From Aureispira sp. CCB-E (GTDB lineage: Bacteria; Bacteroidota; Bacteroidia; Chitinophagales; Saprospiraceae), in assembly GCF_031326345.1 (NCBI RefSeq), contig NZ_CP133671.1:6277001-6341000 (forward strand): a stretch of 64,000 nt of DNA, read 5' to 3'. This document shows positions 17,115 through 26,980 of this stretch, piece after piece. Both the position numbers and the translations under genes were made by a program. Positions within the stretch are counted from its first letter, which is position 1. Every line of letters starts with the position of its first letter. A model generated the notes under the pieces. It was not told the origin of the DNA. It saw only the letters and a list, made by a program, of their open reading frames with translations, and did no database searches.

Positions 17115-17993
17115 CTAACACAATACTTCATACGTTTTCGCAGTTTTTAAAAACTCCCAAAACGTCTTTGTTCCATTCTTTTTTGTCTTACTTTTCAAGA
17201 AAAAGCGTGCTTGAGTTCGATCCCATCCCCAGATGGCTGCATCAAAATCTAATTGTTTATAAATGCGATAGGCTCGATGCGCTTCGTTCAAAAGGCGTTC
17301 AAATTTCGCTTCTGTATAGCCATGGTTCTGCTTTAAGATAGCTCGGATTTTGGATTGCAATAATTCTGGCAATGCTCCTATCCCTTTGGTCTGTAGCAAA
17401 TCTAGTTGTGCTTCCGTTTCCAATAAATTGGCAATAGAACGAAGATTCGCTGCCGTAGCATCCATGACCTCAACCGACTTGGTATTGTACACAAGACCAT
17501 TATTGCTTTTACCCAACATTCCCAAAGGCAAGGGTTTTAACTTAATGTGTACATCTGTCCCATAAATCGGCAGCTCAACAGCTATGTAAAAATAGCTTTT
17601 GGTTAATTCTGTTATCGGTGTTTTTTGAGCATCAACAAAAGAATTGATACTCCATCCTTTTGGTAGTACCTCCTCTATATTACTCGAAGTATAAAGTCCA
17701 AACTCTTGCGCACAATCCCAATATTCCCAACGGACAAATGTATATTTTTTCTGAGCATCTCTAAAAGCAGCAACAGTGGCATTGCAACCACAGCCACAAG
17801 TTGGCCATCCTCCTGATATAGATAAATAGCCCTGTTTGGCATACACATCCTTTAGGGTATAAAATTCTTTCCCTTCCTCTTCGAGTGTAGTGGCACAAGG
17901 ACCTAATTGTTGGTATAACTGTTCGGTTAGGTTCTGCGCCAAAGCTGCTTCTACCCACCCTATTAGCAATAGAGCTATCAATGCTTGTTTCAT
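17115..17993 (-). CDS. Secreted protein of unknown function with a CGCGC motif
   Basis: 292 residues from the ATG at 17993 (MKQALIALLLIGWVEAALAQ, a clear signal peptide); an upstream in-frame start at 18011 adds six residues. After the signal comes a region with GGWPTCGCGCNATVAAFRDA, a compact cysteine cluster that could bind metal or form disulfides, then a mixed domain with EYWDCAQEFG and a helical, charged C-terminal half (residues ~190-290). I do not recognise the family. It ends in TYEVLC, without a T9SS sorting domain. It sits just downstream of the EgtD-like gene, 47 bp away, and may share its transcript. Confidence 0.75.
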   Translation of the reverse strand: MKQALIALLLIGWVEAALAQNLTEQLYQQLGPCATTLEEEGKEFYTLKDVYAKQGYLSISGGWPTCGCGCNATVAAFRDAQKKYTFVRWEYWDCAQEFGLYTSSNIEEVLPKGWSINSFVDAQKTPITELTKSYFYIAVELPIYGTDVHIKLKPLPLGMLGKSNNGLVYNTKSVEVMDATAANLRSIANLLETEAQLDLLQTKGIGALPELLQSKIRAILKQNHGYTEAKFERLLNEAHRAYRIYKQLDFDAAIWGWDRTQARFFLKSKTKKNGTKTFWEFLKTAKTYEVLC

Positions 17994-18040
17994 ACGATTT
18001 GTTGTTGGCAACTACTCCTTACAACAAACAGCAGTTGGTT

Positions 18041-18991
18041 CTAAATTTCTAACAATGTATCTACAAAATAAGCTTTATTATCCAAAAAGTGTTCCTTTAT
18101 TGTAAATCCTGCTGCTGCTGCTAGGCTTTCTATTTCTTTGATGGTATGTTTTTTAGAAATTTCGGTATGGATAGACTCCCATTGTTCAAATTTCACTTCC
18201 ATATTTAATGCATCAATCGTCACCGTTTGGTCTTTTTGACTTACCAAGTGGCTTCTCAACTCCCCTGTTTGAGGATTATAATAAGGATAAAACCTAAAGT
18301 AGTTGGGTTTAAAATTTCCACCCAGTTCTTGGTTGATTCGATGCAACAAATTGAGGTTAAATGCTGCTGTAATGCCCTTCGAATCTAGATATGCTTTGTA
18401 AATAATCTCTGGACGTTTTTTCAAATCAAAACCAATTAGTACTTGATCACCTGGATTTAAGTAGCTTTTGAGTGTCGTCAAAAAATCAACACTTTCTTCG
18501 TAGGTGAAATTCCCAATATTTGCCCCTAAAAATAAAACCACCTTTCGTTCTGATTTGGGCGTATTATCTTTTAGGATTTCCATGGCATCCCAGTATTCTT
18601 TATTCATTGCCTGATGTTTCAAATCAGGATAAGCAGCATCCAAGCTTTCGGACAAAGCCGATAAGATAGAGGTCGACAAATCAACTGGTGTGTAGGTAAA
18701 CGGAACGCCTTTTTCTACATAATCTTGCAAAAGAATTTTTGTTTTGGAAGCATCTCCTGCTCCAAGATCAACTAAATTAAACCCTTTCTTTTTGGCTTGA
18801 AAATACTCTAACAGTTTGCCTTTATAAGTATCTAAAATACAAATTTCGCAAGCTGTCAAGTAATATTCAGGCAATTGCATGATTTGTTGAAATAGCCATG
18901 AACCTCGTTCATTGTAAAAATAAATATAAGGAATGGACTTTTGAGTAGCACTTAAACCTGACTGAATGTCATTAGCAAATTTTTGATTCAT
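18041..18991 (-). CDS. egtD: L-histidine N-alpha-methyltransferase-like protein (EgtD family)
   Basis: 316 residues from this start. The family opening GLSATQKSIPYIYFYNERGSWLFQQI and the SAM-binding LVDLGAGDASKTKILL with VLFLGANIGNF identify the EgtD/DUF2260 methyltransferases, which trimethylate histidine in ergothioneine synthesis. No egtB is adjacent, so the acceptor may differ from histidine. I prefer the ATG at 18991: an upstream TTG at 19066 would lie inside a good -7 promoter box (19071-19064). Confidence 0.85.
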   Translation of the reverse strand: MNQKFANDIQSGLSATQKSIPYIYFYNERGSWLFQQIMQLPEYYLTACEICILDTYKGKLLEYFQAKKKGFNLVDLGAGDASKTKILLQDYVEKGVPFTYTPVDLSTSILSALSESLDAAYPDLKHQAMNKEYWDAMEILKDNTPKSERKVVLFLGANIGNFTYEESVDFLTTLKSYLNPGDQVLIGFDLKKRPEIIYKAYLDSKGITAAFNLNLLHRINQELGGNFKPNYFRFYPYYNPQTGELRSHLVSQKDQTVTIDALNMEVKFEQWESIHTEISKKHTIKEIESLAAAAGFTIKEHFLDNKAYFVDTLLEI

Positions 18992-19063
18992 CGATTGATT
19001 AATTTTTTGTTCCCTTACTTTTCGTTCCTTCAAAACTGGACGATTGGTTGGTGGATAATGTCC

Positions 19064-19093
19064 CAAAAATATAGAATTTCAAAAGAAAAGAAA
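19064..19093 (-). promoter_or_regulatory. Putative promoter of the EgtD-like gene
   Basis: Minus-strand TATTTTTG (19071-19064) fits TAnnTTTG, with TTTC (19093-19090) 18 bp upstream. The start codon at 18991 is about 70 bp downstream. Confidence 0.5.
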
Positions 19094-19362
19094 CGAATCG
19101 CTCTGGTTTTATTCAACTTCATGAAAGCTTAACAATTTTTTAATTAGGTCTAAAATTTAACTCCAATGCAGTTTTTAACATTCTTCTAGTGATTTTTTTG
19201 TACTTTTATTTATCATCATTATCCCCCTTATCCAAATTTGGAACAATTATTAAGATTCTAAGTTGCTACAAACTTAAAACAAATTATTATTTAGTTGAAG
19301 CACGCGTTGTTGCTCTATTTATTATAGAAAAACAATATACATCATTGGTATTTGTAGTACAA

Positions 19363-19502
19363 TAGTTCGTTTAAAAACTTTATTAGTTTGAAAATCAATA
19401 AGTTACACCTTTACAGTATTTTGTGTTAAAATTTTGATTATCAAACTAATATAAATGTGCTTTTTTATCTTTTTGGTAAAAAAGTAAAAAATCAACGAAC
19501 TA
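19363..19502 (-). repeat. 140-bp palindromic repeat element, complete copy A
   Basis: Read on the minus strand it starts TAGTTCGTTGA and ends with a near-perfect complement of that 11-mer (TAAACGAACTA, one mismatch). Inside, a 17-bp inverted repeat (19382-19398 against 19434-19450, one mismatch) flanks a loop that differs from copy C. Length is exactly 140 bp, the same as 47914-48053, and the outer halves are nearly identical. It ends about 30 bp before the LRR gene start. Confidence 0.85.
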
Positions 19503-19531
19503 CTATGTAGTAGTAACCAAATCATAATTTA

Positions 19532-20803
19532 ATGAGATACTTTTACCTTCTTCTTTTTATCTATATCGTACCCCTTTCTTCTATTCAAGCTCAATATTTA
19601 TTGAGTCCAGAAGAATTATCACAAACGCAAACTTATACCTCTTTAGATGAAGCGATTGCTAATCCTGATTTTGTCTATGTATTGGACCTTAGGTCGCAGC
19701 GTTTGACAGAATTAAAGGATATTCACAAATTAACAAAACTGCAAATATTATATTTGGATGGAAATGAATTGACAACCCTTCCTGAAGGAATTGGCAAGTG
19801 TTTAAATTTGCAAATTTTGCAGGCTAACAAAAATCAACTAGAATCGCTGCCAAAGAGTTTTAGCAAATTAAAAAACTTGGAAGAAGTTTACCTCCAATAC
19901 AATAATATCCAAGCACTTCCGAGAGGAATGGAACGAATGGTCAACCTCAAGCTATTGGATATTCGTGATAACAAATTTGCTGCATTGCCTGAGGTTTTAA
20001 CAACACTTCCTGAATTACAAATTTTGGAAGTTGCTTATAATAGCATTCAAAATTTGCCCGAAAATATTGGTGCTCTGTCGACTATGTGGAAGCTCAATTT
20101 TAGTGGCAATCCAATTAAAAACTTACCGTCTAGTTTTCAAATGTTGTCCAATTTAGAGGAGCTTTATATGGGGCACACAGGACTGCAAGTAACACAATGC
20201 ATCCCGGTATTTATCAATTTGAACAAATTGTTTACTTTAGAACTTGGGGGGCTCAACTTAGAGCGCTTGCCTGCTGATTTTGCGCAAATAAGCAGTCTCA
20301 AAAAACTGGATTTGAGTCTTGCTCAAATGTCAGAGTTGCCTAATGCGATTACGCAACATAGTAGTTTGGAGGAGTTGATCTTGGACAAAACTTCAATCAC
20401 TAGTTTGCCTGACAATATCCACCATATGGCTGGTCTCAAACGTCTGTACATCAAAGAAGGCCAACTAACAACCCTACCAGAAAGTTTCGGGCAATTGCCT
20501 AACTTAGAGCTTCTAAAAATAGAGTACAATCAATTGCAAAGCCTGCCTCAAAGTATTGGCAACCTAAAGCACCTTCAAGGATTGCACCTTCAAAACAATC
20601 AACTAACTACTTTGCCCGAAAGTATTGGGAATCTAAATAACTTGAGTTTATTAGAAATACCTTCCAACAAAGTCAGTTCCATTCCTGAAAGCATTCATAA
20701 ATTAGCTAATTTGACGGGACTTTATTTATTTAATAACCCCATTTCAACTTCCCATATTGCAGAGATTCGAGCTTGGCTTCCCAATACAGATGTTCAATTT
20801 TAA
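19532..20803 (+). CDS. Secreted leucine-rich repeat protein
   Basis: 423 residues. Signal peptide (MRYFYLLLFIYIVPLSSIQA) followed by a short N-terminal cap and about 15 LRRs of roughly 23 residues with the pattern LxxLxxLxLxxNxLTxLPxxIG, which fill the protein to its end. There is no T9SS sorting domain or membrane anchor, so it is likely periplasmic or secreted. LRR domains bind other proteins; the partner is unknown. A palindromic repeat element lies just upstream and another repeat piece just downstream. Confidence 0.88.
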   Translation: MRYFYLLLFIYIVPLSSIQAQYLLSPEELSQTQTYTSLDEAIANPDFVYVLDLRSQRLTELKDIHKLTKLQILYLDGNELTTLPEGIGKCLNLQILQANKNQLESLPKSFSKLKNLEEVYLQYNNIQALPRGMERMVNLKLLDIRDNKFAALPEVLTTLPELQILEVAYNSIQNLPENIGALSTMWKLNFSGNPIKNLPSSFQMLSNLEELYMGHTGLQVTQCIPVFINLNKLFTLELGGLNLERLPADFAQISSLKKLDLSLAQMSELPNAITQHSSLEELILDKTSITSLPDNIHHMAGLKRLYIKEGQLTTLPESFGQLPNLELLKIEYNQLQSLPQSIGNLKHLQGLHLQNNQLTTLPESIGNLNNLSLLEIPSNKVSSIPESIHKLANLTGLYLFNNPISTSHIAEIRAWLPNTDVQF

Positions 20804-20822
20804 AATACTATACTAACAAACC

Positions 20823-20890
20823 AAGCTTGTGCTTCCATGAGCGTAGCGAATAATAATCAACTACCACACAGTAGCAGCACAGCTAACTCC
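20823..20890 (-). repeat. Dispersed repeat fragment (module shared with the 54.7-kb composite)
   Basis: Read on the minus strand, the stretch from GCTGCTACT through GTTGATTATTATTCGCTACG to GCTCATG closely matches 54701-54755. It carries the 3' end of the 72-bp repeat followed by the short TTCGCTACGCTCATG module also present inside the element at 47531-47726. It lies between the LRR gene and the DUF898 terminator. Confidence 0.65.
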
Positions 20891-20904
20891 TATTCTATAG
20901 CTTC

Positions 20905-20941
20905 TAATAAAAAACGATTCTAAGTTTGTTGCCTAGAATCG
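20905..20941 (-). terminator. Terminator of the DUF898 gene
   Basis: On the minus strand, 20941-20932 pairs with 20924-20915 (9 of 10 bp, seven-base loop), followed by a T-run at 20914-20909. Confidence 0.8.
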
Positions 20942-20978
20942 CTTTCATCATATCTTCTTATGTACTTATTACAAGCAT

Positions 20979-21938
20979 TTAACTCAAAGCTGCTTCTATT
21001 ACACCTCCTAACTCTTCGCCTAGTGCATCGTTATAAGCAGGTTCTGTGTCTACTAGTTTTTCGACATTAAAATTACCATTGATACTTATATTACTATAAA
21101 CAAAACGAAGGGTACGAACAATCGCCCAAGGAAAACCAATTCCTAAGGTAAATACCACTAACAATGCATTGGTGAACATATGCCCGAACAAAGCTCCACC
21201 AGTTAATTCAGAAGTAAACTCAATCTCTTCTTCCTCGTGTCTTGCTGAGGTCTGGTTCACTAGATAGTTAAAAATATCTTTGTTGTACCAGAAAAAATAG
21301 ATCCCTAAGGTGCAAATGGTCAAAACAATGCCTTTTAAGTGCATGACAAAATAGGTCAACCCATCTCCATCATACTCAAATTCAATGTTTCCAAAACGAG
21401 TATTGCCAACAATATACTTTCGGAGTGATTGAGCGTACCATGCCCCATAAATTCCTAAGGTAAATACAGTCATAAAATATCCTATAATAAATTTGCGTAT
21501 AAATACCCCCAAATTACCTCGGTATCCCCAATGCACACCATTCCATGAAGTTCTAGATGTTTGATAACGCATAGAACCATGTATGGCATACGGAAAGGCG
21601 CACAGAAAAAAGGCTACTGAAAGAAGCCCCCCTATGATTGCTCCATATAATCCAAACAACATTGTTAAAAGCTGCACACTAATACCAAACAAAAGAACAA
21701 TCCCTACTGACTTGATAAATCCAATAAACATTTCTTTCCCTGTTCCATGAAAGACAAAAGGTTCTCCTTCTAATTCTGTTTCGCTATGTATATATCGAGT
21801 CATCTTTGCCTTTGCCCAAGGATAATACAATCCGATTGTAATTGCAATTAGAAACATATTGACAATATAAATGCCTAATAATTTTCCGCCATTCCCTTTA
21901 AAAGAAAAGGAAATTGATCTTGGTTCATCTAAAATCAT
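20979..21938 (-). CDS. DUF898 (YjgN) family membrane protein
   Basis: 319 residues with about six to eight membrane helices arranged as repeats of the motif xxFxTLGIYxxWxxxxxxxYxxxxxxxG: IAITIGLYYPWAKAKMTRYI, FTLGIYGAWYAQSLRKYI and CTLGIYFFWYNKDIFNYL are clear copies. The FxFxGNGGKLLGIYIVN start is typical of YjgN/DUF898. The function of the family is not known. Monocistronic: it has its own terminator, and the 550 bp upstream contain no gene. Confidence 0.88.
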   Translation of the reverse strand: MILDEPRSISFSFKGNGGKLLGIYIVNMFLIAITIGLYYPWAKAKMTRYIHSETELEGEPFVFHGTGKEMFIGFIKSVGIVLLFGISVQLLTMLFGLYGAIIGGLLSVAFFLCAFPYAIHGSMRYQTSRTSWNGVHWGYRGNLGVFIRKFIIGYFMTVFTLGIYGAWYAQSLRKYIVGNTRFGNIEFEYDGDGLTYFVMHLKGIVLTICTLGIYFFWYNKDIFNYLVNQTSARHEEEEIEFTSELTGGALFGHMFTNALLVVFTLGIGFPWAIVRTLRFVYSNISINGNFNVEKLVDTEPAYNDALGEELGGVIEAALS

Positions 21939-22486
21939 AATTTTAATTCTTGAGTGTTTATAAATTGTTTTGGTCTCTTTTTCAAGGAGAAAGCAGCGGT
22001 TCTAACGATAAACGGAATTATATTTAATTTTACCATAAGTCTGCATTTATAGGACATACGAGTCAAAATAGAGTGCTAAAATCGCAAAAAAAAGACCTGA
22101 AAAATCCCTAAAACAAGGGCTTTTAGAGCATTTTTTAGACATTATTTTGGGATGTTAAATTTTATAGTTTCCTTTTGAAACTTCGCAAGTATCGATAGGC
22201 ACTGATTTATGAATTAAATAAATATAATTTCAAATGTCGTTAGTTTCGCTAAGGAGAAAGATAACAAAACTAATTTTAATTTATTTTAAAAGCAAATAAA
22301 ATATAATTTTTTTGATAAAAAAAAATCACAAATAAACAAATAAGTTACACTTTATAATCTTTTGCTTTCCAAAGGCGTATAAAAATACTTTCTTCTCAAA
22401 TGTGTTTGTTTGTTACTCTTTTTTTTAGTATACTCAAAAGTTATAAAGTTGAACAACCATTTTTCCCCTATTTAATAAACATTGTC
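21939..22486. other. Intergenic region between divergent genes
   Basis: 548 bp, strongly AT-rich. A weak stem (CCCT/AGGG) near 22110-22130 and A/T tracts near 22300 are the only features. No promoter matching TTG-N20-TAnnTTTG stands out. Confidence 0.4.
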
Positions 22487-23857
22487 ATGATAAGAACTTC
22501 ACATATCTTATGGACTATTTTCTTATCCATACTCATGACCGTCTACTGTCTTACAGACTTTGGTCAAACTGCAAACCTTTCCAAAACAGCTAAAAACATC
22601 TACAGTCTATTAACCCCCTTGGCTGTTGGACTGGTCATTCTAGAGTTAATCTATTGCTGGTTGGCTCGCAAATCATATTTTACATTTCAAGAGTCTATTG
22701 CTAATTTTTGTACGGCAATGGGCAATCAAAGTACCAACGTACTTGTTGCCGTAGCCGTTTATTTTTCTTATGGTTATCTTTGGGAACAGTTTCATTGGTT
22801 CGACATCTCAATGGATGCAGCACACTGGTACAACTGGCTATTGTTACTACTAGGCATTGATTTTATTTTTTATTGGGTACATCGCTGGGGGCATGAAATC
22901 AATATCATGTGGGCAGCTCATTCTCCCCATCATTCTGCCGAAGAAATGAACTTGATGGTTGGTCTACGTGCTAGCATTACTCAACGTCTTATGTCCTTCT
23001 TCTTTTTTTGGCCCTTAACGATCATTGGTTTTGAGCCTTTTGATATTTATATGATGACAGGCATTCATTTATTCATAGGTTATTGGCATCATACAGAAGT
23101 GCTACCAAAGTTTTGGCGGTGGGTTGAATTTATTTTTAATACCCCTTCTCATCACAGAGTCCATCATGGAGTCAATTTTAAATATCTAGATAAGAACTAT
23201 GCAGAGTTCCTAATTATTTGGGATCGGCTTTTTGGCACTTTTGAAGAGGAAACAGACAAGGTTGTCTATGGGATGTATAATGGCCCAAAATCGTGGAACC
23301 CAATCAAGATTAATTTTCATTACTATATAATCCTTTGGAACAAAGCTTTGGCGGCTCCTTATTGGTGGGACAAAATACGTCTTTGGTTCATGCCTTTGAC
23401 TTGGCAGCCTAGAGGCTTGCCTCCCTATGTTCCCAATCAAGAAATCACTTTAAAAAATCAAGTTCGTTACCAATCAGTAATGTTTAGCCATTCAAAAATA
23501 TATCTTATTCTGCATACTCTAATTGGGCTCATCATCATGCTATTCATCATCAACAGTCATTCACCTTGGACTACTTTTGAGCGCTGGATAGGCGCTGCCT
23601 TTTTATGGCATACCATTGTTAATCTAAGTGGTATTTTAGAATCTAAATCATGGTTGTTTACCTCTGAGCTTATTCGACTCATCTTCGTCCCTATTGGCAT
23701 CATTTTATTTAATGATTGGTATAGGGAACCTTTCTATTTAATCCTTACCTTTGGTATAGCCACGCTATCTGCTTTCTGGACTACAACCTATTTTAAACCT
23801 ATTCAAATGACACAAATTAACCCAATACTAACGGAACCGCACTCAACAATTCATTGA
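22487..23857 (+). CDS. Sterol desaturase/fatty acid hydroxylase family protein
   Basis: 456 residues from this ATG (MIRTSHILWTIF); an in-frame start at 22400 would add an atypical hydrophobic leader. Membrane-bound di-iron family: histidine boxes HRWGHE, HSPHHSAEEMN and HHRVHHG are all present, along with the NYAEFLIIWDRLFGTFEEE stretch conserved in C5-sterol desaturase-like enzymes. Several helices precede and follow the catalytic domain, the C-terminal ~110 residues being an additional membrane region. It would hydroxylate or desaturate a lipid; the substrate cannot be told. A 138-residue unknown gene follows after 16 bp. Confidence 0.88.
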   Translation: MIRTSHILWTIFLSILMTVYCLTDFGQTANLSKTAKNIYSLLTPLAVGLVILELIYCWLARKSYFTFQESIANFCTAMGNQSTNVLVAVAVYFSYGYLWEQFHWFDISMDAAHWYNWLLLLLGIDFIFYWVHRWGHEINIMWAAHSPHHSAEEMNLMVGLRASITQRLMSFFFFWPLTIIGFEPFDIYMMTGIHLFIGYWHHTEVLPKFWRWVEFIFNTPSHHRVHHGVNFKYLDKNYAEFLIIWDRLFGTFEEETDKVVYGMYNGPKSWNPIKINFHYYIILWNKALAAPYWWDKIRLWFMPLTWQPRGLPPYVPNQEITLKNQVRYQSVMFSHSKIYLILHTLIGLIIMLFIINSHSPWTTFERWIGAAFLWHTIVNLSGILESKSWLFTSELIRLIFVPIGIILFNDWYREPFYLILTFGIATLSAFWTTTYFKPIQMTQINPILTEPHSTIH

Positions 23858-23873
23858 TCAAGTTATCTAAATC

Positions 23874-24290
23874 ATGCTAGATGAAACCATTCCTTTTAGA
23901 ATTAGACAAATTATAGCTTCTAATGACGCTACCAATAACTTTTTGGCGCTAACACTTCTACGTTCGCAATTAGGCTTTAATTTTATAAAAGCATTTGAGC
24001 AATTACAAATTGTAGATCAGCAGGATTTTAGCATTTGGGGTGTTAGTCAATATCAAGTTTCCATCTTAGAATATGATGTTTTATTTTTAGCGGAACATCA
24101 ATGGGATGACTTGTCTGAAGCCCCTTATCTATCCATTGAACGAAAAGTTAAACAGCAAGAAACTACTCTGGAAGCTTACCAGAAAACATTTACGATTCCC
24201 TTTTTTGAAAGTGAAAACGAGCGAGATATTTACGAAGCGTTGATCGATCTTCCCAACTTGGGAGAAGGCTTAGAAAAACTATTTTTTTGA
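23874..24290 (+). CDS. Hypothetical protein downstream of the desaturase
   Basis: 138 residues, no signal peptide or membrane segment, acidic. It begins MLDETIPFRIRQIIASND and ends GEGLEKLFF. No family recognised. The 16-bp gap to the desaturase-like gene suggests co-transcription; nothing in the sequence points to a catalytic role. Confidence 0.7.
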   Translation: MLDETIPFRIRQIIASNDATNNFLALTLLRSQLGFNFIKAFEQLQIVDQQDFSIWGVSQYQVSILEYDVLFLAEHQWDDLSEAPYLSIERKVKQQETTLEAYQKTFTIPFFESENERDIYEALIDLPNLGEGLEKLFF

Positions 24291-24490
24291 TCAACAACAA
24301 CTCAATAAAAACATACACTATTAGTAATCAACACCGTCAACTTTTAAATTATAAAATTGCTCTATATCAAAAATCAAAAATGGTGCAGCAATGTTTTTTT
24401 GATTTTCTATAAAAAGAAGAAAAATCTACCAAGTATTAGGCTATCTTAGCGAATTAATATCAATAATCGCCATTTATAAAAACAAGCCGT

Positions 24491-25840
24491 ATGTTGTCCA
24501 CCTTTATTACTTATGTTCAACAACAAGAATTATTTCGACTGTCTAGAGATCGTATTTTGATTGCAGTTAGTGGTGGCATTGACTCAATTGCTTTGGTCCA
24601 ACTGTGTAAAAAAGCAGGTGTTAAATTTGGTATAGCCCACTGTAATTTTCAACTAAGAGCTGACGAATCTGAGGCGGATGCACTGTTTGTAGAGCAATTG
24701 GCTCAACAGCTTGAAGTGTCATTTCACAGTGTCCGTTTTGAAACTAAAAAAGAGGCTGCACATACCAAAAAAAGTATTCAAGTTACCGCTAGAGATTTGC
24801 GTTACAAATGGCTTGAAAATATTCGAGTTCAATACGACTATCAATACATTGCTGTAGGGCATCATATTAATGATTCTATTGAAACTTTACTCCTCAACTT
24901 AACTATGGGTTGTGGTATTCGTGGTTTGCATGGTATTTTGCCTAAAAATGGATACCTTATTCGCCCACTACTATCTAGCACTCGTGCAGATATTGAAACG
25001 TACGTTCAAAAAAATCAATTTCAATACAGGGAGGACAGTTCTAACAGTAGTACAAAATACACTAGAAATGCTTTGCGACATTTGGTCGTGCCACAGCTTC
25101 AGCGAATCAATCCCAATTTAGAACAAACCTTTGAAGAAAATTTCATCCGTTTCAGAGAGACCGAAGCATTGTATGATTATGCCATTCAACAATTAAAAAA
25201 AGAACATACAACTCAAAAAGGAACTAGCCTTTGGATTGATATTGCGGGGATTACCCAAGCTCCCTCTCCTATTAGCTTGCTTTATGAGATTTTGCGTCCC
25301 TATCATTTCAAAGCCTCCAAAATTCAATACATCTTTCATAGAAAAGAAGAAGAATCTGGTGCTCTATATACTAGCAAAACTCATCAATTATTGAGAGATC
25401 GTACCCATTGGATTGTGAGTCCTATTGCTCATGACAAAACAGCATTGCACACCTTAGCCCCTTTTGATACTTCTCAAGGCATCCTAAATATTGCAGATAT
25501 AAGCTTACAATGGGAAATTTCAAACCAAAAAATTAACTTAAAAACAACTCCACAAACTGTTTATTTGGATATGGATGTCCTACATTTCCCACTGCATTTG
25601 AGGCATTGGAAAGATGGAGATATTTTTTATCCATTAGGTATGCGAGGTAAAAAGAAAAAATTGAGCAAATTTTTTAAAGATATTAAAATGAATCGTTTTG
25701 ATAAAGATGCAACTTGGTTGTTGTGCGATGCGAATGATACTATTCTTTGGGTGCTTGGGCAACGAGCAGACGAACGCTTTAAAGTTTTAGAAACGACTCA
25801 AAGAGTTTTAAAATTAGAAGCCAAGCCCTCTAACATCTAA
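24491..25840 (+). CDS. tilS: tRNA(Ile)-lysidine synthase TilS
   Basis: 449-residue PP-loop ATPase. SGGIDS (residues 27-32) is the pyrophosphate loop; further family motifs are AHCNFQLR, ARDLRYKW, AVGHHINDSIETLLLN and RPLL. The C-terminal substrate domain includes LRHWKDGDIFYPLGMRGKKKKLSKFF, typical of TilS. It converts C34 of tRNA-Ile(CAU) to lysidine so that AUA is read as isoleucine, an essential function. hldD starts 23 bp downstream, probably in one operon. Confidence 0.95.
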   Translation: MLSTFITYVQQQELFRLSRDRILIAVSGGIDSIALVQLCKKAGVKFGIAHCNFQLRADESEADALFVEQLAQQLEVSFHSVRFETKKEAAHTKKSIQVTARDLRYKWLENIRVQYDYQYIAVGHHINDSIETLLLNLTMGCGIRGLHGILPKNGYLIRPLLSSTRADIETYVQKNQFQYREDSSNSSTKYTRNALRHLVVPQLQRINPNLEQTFEENFIRFRETEALYDYAIQQLKKEHTTQKGTSLWIDIAGITQAPSPISLLYEILRPYHFKASKIQYIFHRKEEESGALYTSKTHQLLRDRTHWIVSPIAHDKTALHTLAPFDTSQGILNIADISLQWEISNQKINLKTTPQTVYLDMDVLHFPLHLRHWKDGDIFYPLGMRGKKKKLSKFFKDIKMNRFDKDATWLLCDANDTILWVLGQRADERFKVLETTQRVLKLEAKPSNI

Positions 25841-25863
25841 TAATAAATTAAACCTTGTAGATT

Positions 25864-26829
25864 ATGATTGTAATAACAGGAGCCGCAGGATTCATTGGCA
25901 GTTGCTTATTAACGCACTTAAATAAAAAGCCGAGCAAAGACTTCGTCGTTGTGGATCAATTTGATCGAGCTGATAAAAATAAAAACTTAGCCAATGCACA
26001 ATATTTGTATAAAATTGATCGGCAAGATTTTTTGCCTTGGTTCTCAGAACATGCTACAGAGATAGAATTGGTGTTACACCTAGGGGCACGAACAGATACT
26101 ACCGAAAAAAATGTGGCTATTTTTGATCAACTGAATCTGAATTATAGTAAGTCTATTACCAAAATCTGCACGCAACATCAAATTCCATTAATTTATGCTT
26201 CTAGCGCGGCAACTTATGGTCTAGGAGAACAAGGCTATAACGACCAAACTCACCCAAGTGCCTTGACACCACTCAATCCTTATGGAGATTCAAAAAATGA
26301 TTTTGACAATTGGTTGCTCAATCAAGAAGAACAACCACCTTTTTGGGCTGGTCTTAAATTTTTTAATGTCTATGGTCCTAATGAATACCACAAAGGGCGT
26401 ATGGCATCGGTTATTTTTCACGCATTTAACCAAATCCAACAAACCAACCAGATGAAACTCTTCCGCTCACATCGTCCAGATTTTAAAGATGGAGAACAAA
26501 GCAGAGACTTTATATATATCAAAGATCTATTGTCTATTATTGACTTTTTGATGCATCATTCTGTTGCCTCTGGTTTATACAATGTGGGCACAGGAACTGC
26601 TCGCACCTTTTACGACTTAGCCAAACATACTTTTTTAGCAATGGGCAAAACGCCCGACATTAGCTTTATAGATACACCACAAGATATCCGAGGCAATTAT
26701 CAATATTTTACAGAAGCAGATATGTCGAAATTGCGCTCTGCTGGTTATCAAAAAGATTTCTATAGTTTAGAAGAAGGCATTCAAGATTATGTTGAAAATT
26801 ATTTGATGAAAGGTGTATATTATCAATAG
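25864..26829 (+). CDS. hldD: ADP-L-glycero-D-manno-heptose 6-epimerase
   Basis: 321-residue extended short-chain dehydrogenase. NAD(P)-binding GAAGFIG (residues 6-12), YASSAATYG and the catalytic YGDSK (tyrosine/lysine pair). FFNVYGPNEYHKGRMASV and GEQSRDFIYIKD are hallmarks of the HldD/RfaD branch. It makes L,D-heptose for lipopolysaccharide inner core, implying a heptose-containing envelope glycan. It lies 23 bp behind tilS. Confidence 0.92.
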   Translation: MIVITGAAGFIGSCLLTHLNKKPSKDFVVVDQFDRADKNKNLANAQYLYKIDRQDFLPWFSEHATEIELVLHLGARTDTTEKNVAIFDQLNLNYSKSITKICTQHQIPLIYASSAATYGLGEQGYNDQTHPSALTPLNPYGDSKNDFDNWLLNQEEQPPFWAGLKFFNVYGPNEYHKGRMASVIFHAFNQIQQTNQMKLFRSHRPDFKDGEQSRDFIYIKDLLSIIDFLMHHSVASGLYNVGTGTARTFYDLAKHTFLAMGKTPDISFIDTPQDIRGNYQYFTEADMSKLRSAGYQKDFYSLEEGIQDYVENYLMKGVYYQ

Positions 26830-26980
26830 GTGGGGCATTGTTATTTTTTATGTTAATAACACAAGGAGTTCTTTATCTAATAAACTTTACAACAGGTAAT
26901 CTTGTTTGTTATAATAGGCTATTGGTAAAGTTGTTTAAAATTGCGTTTTTGTCTATTGACTTTTTTACGATTACTACATT

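Noticed and set aside
19004-19066. Upstream TTG start for the EgtD-like gene
   Set aside because: It falls within a good -7 box, so the ATG at 18991 is more likely.
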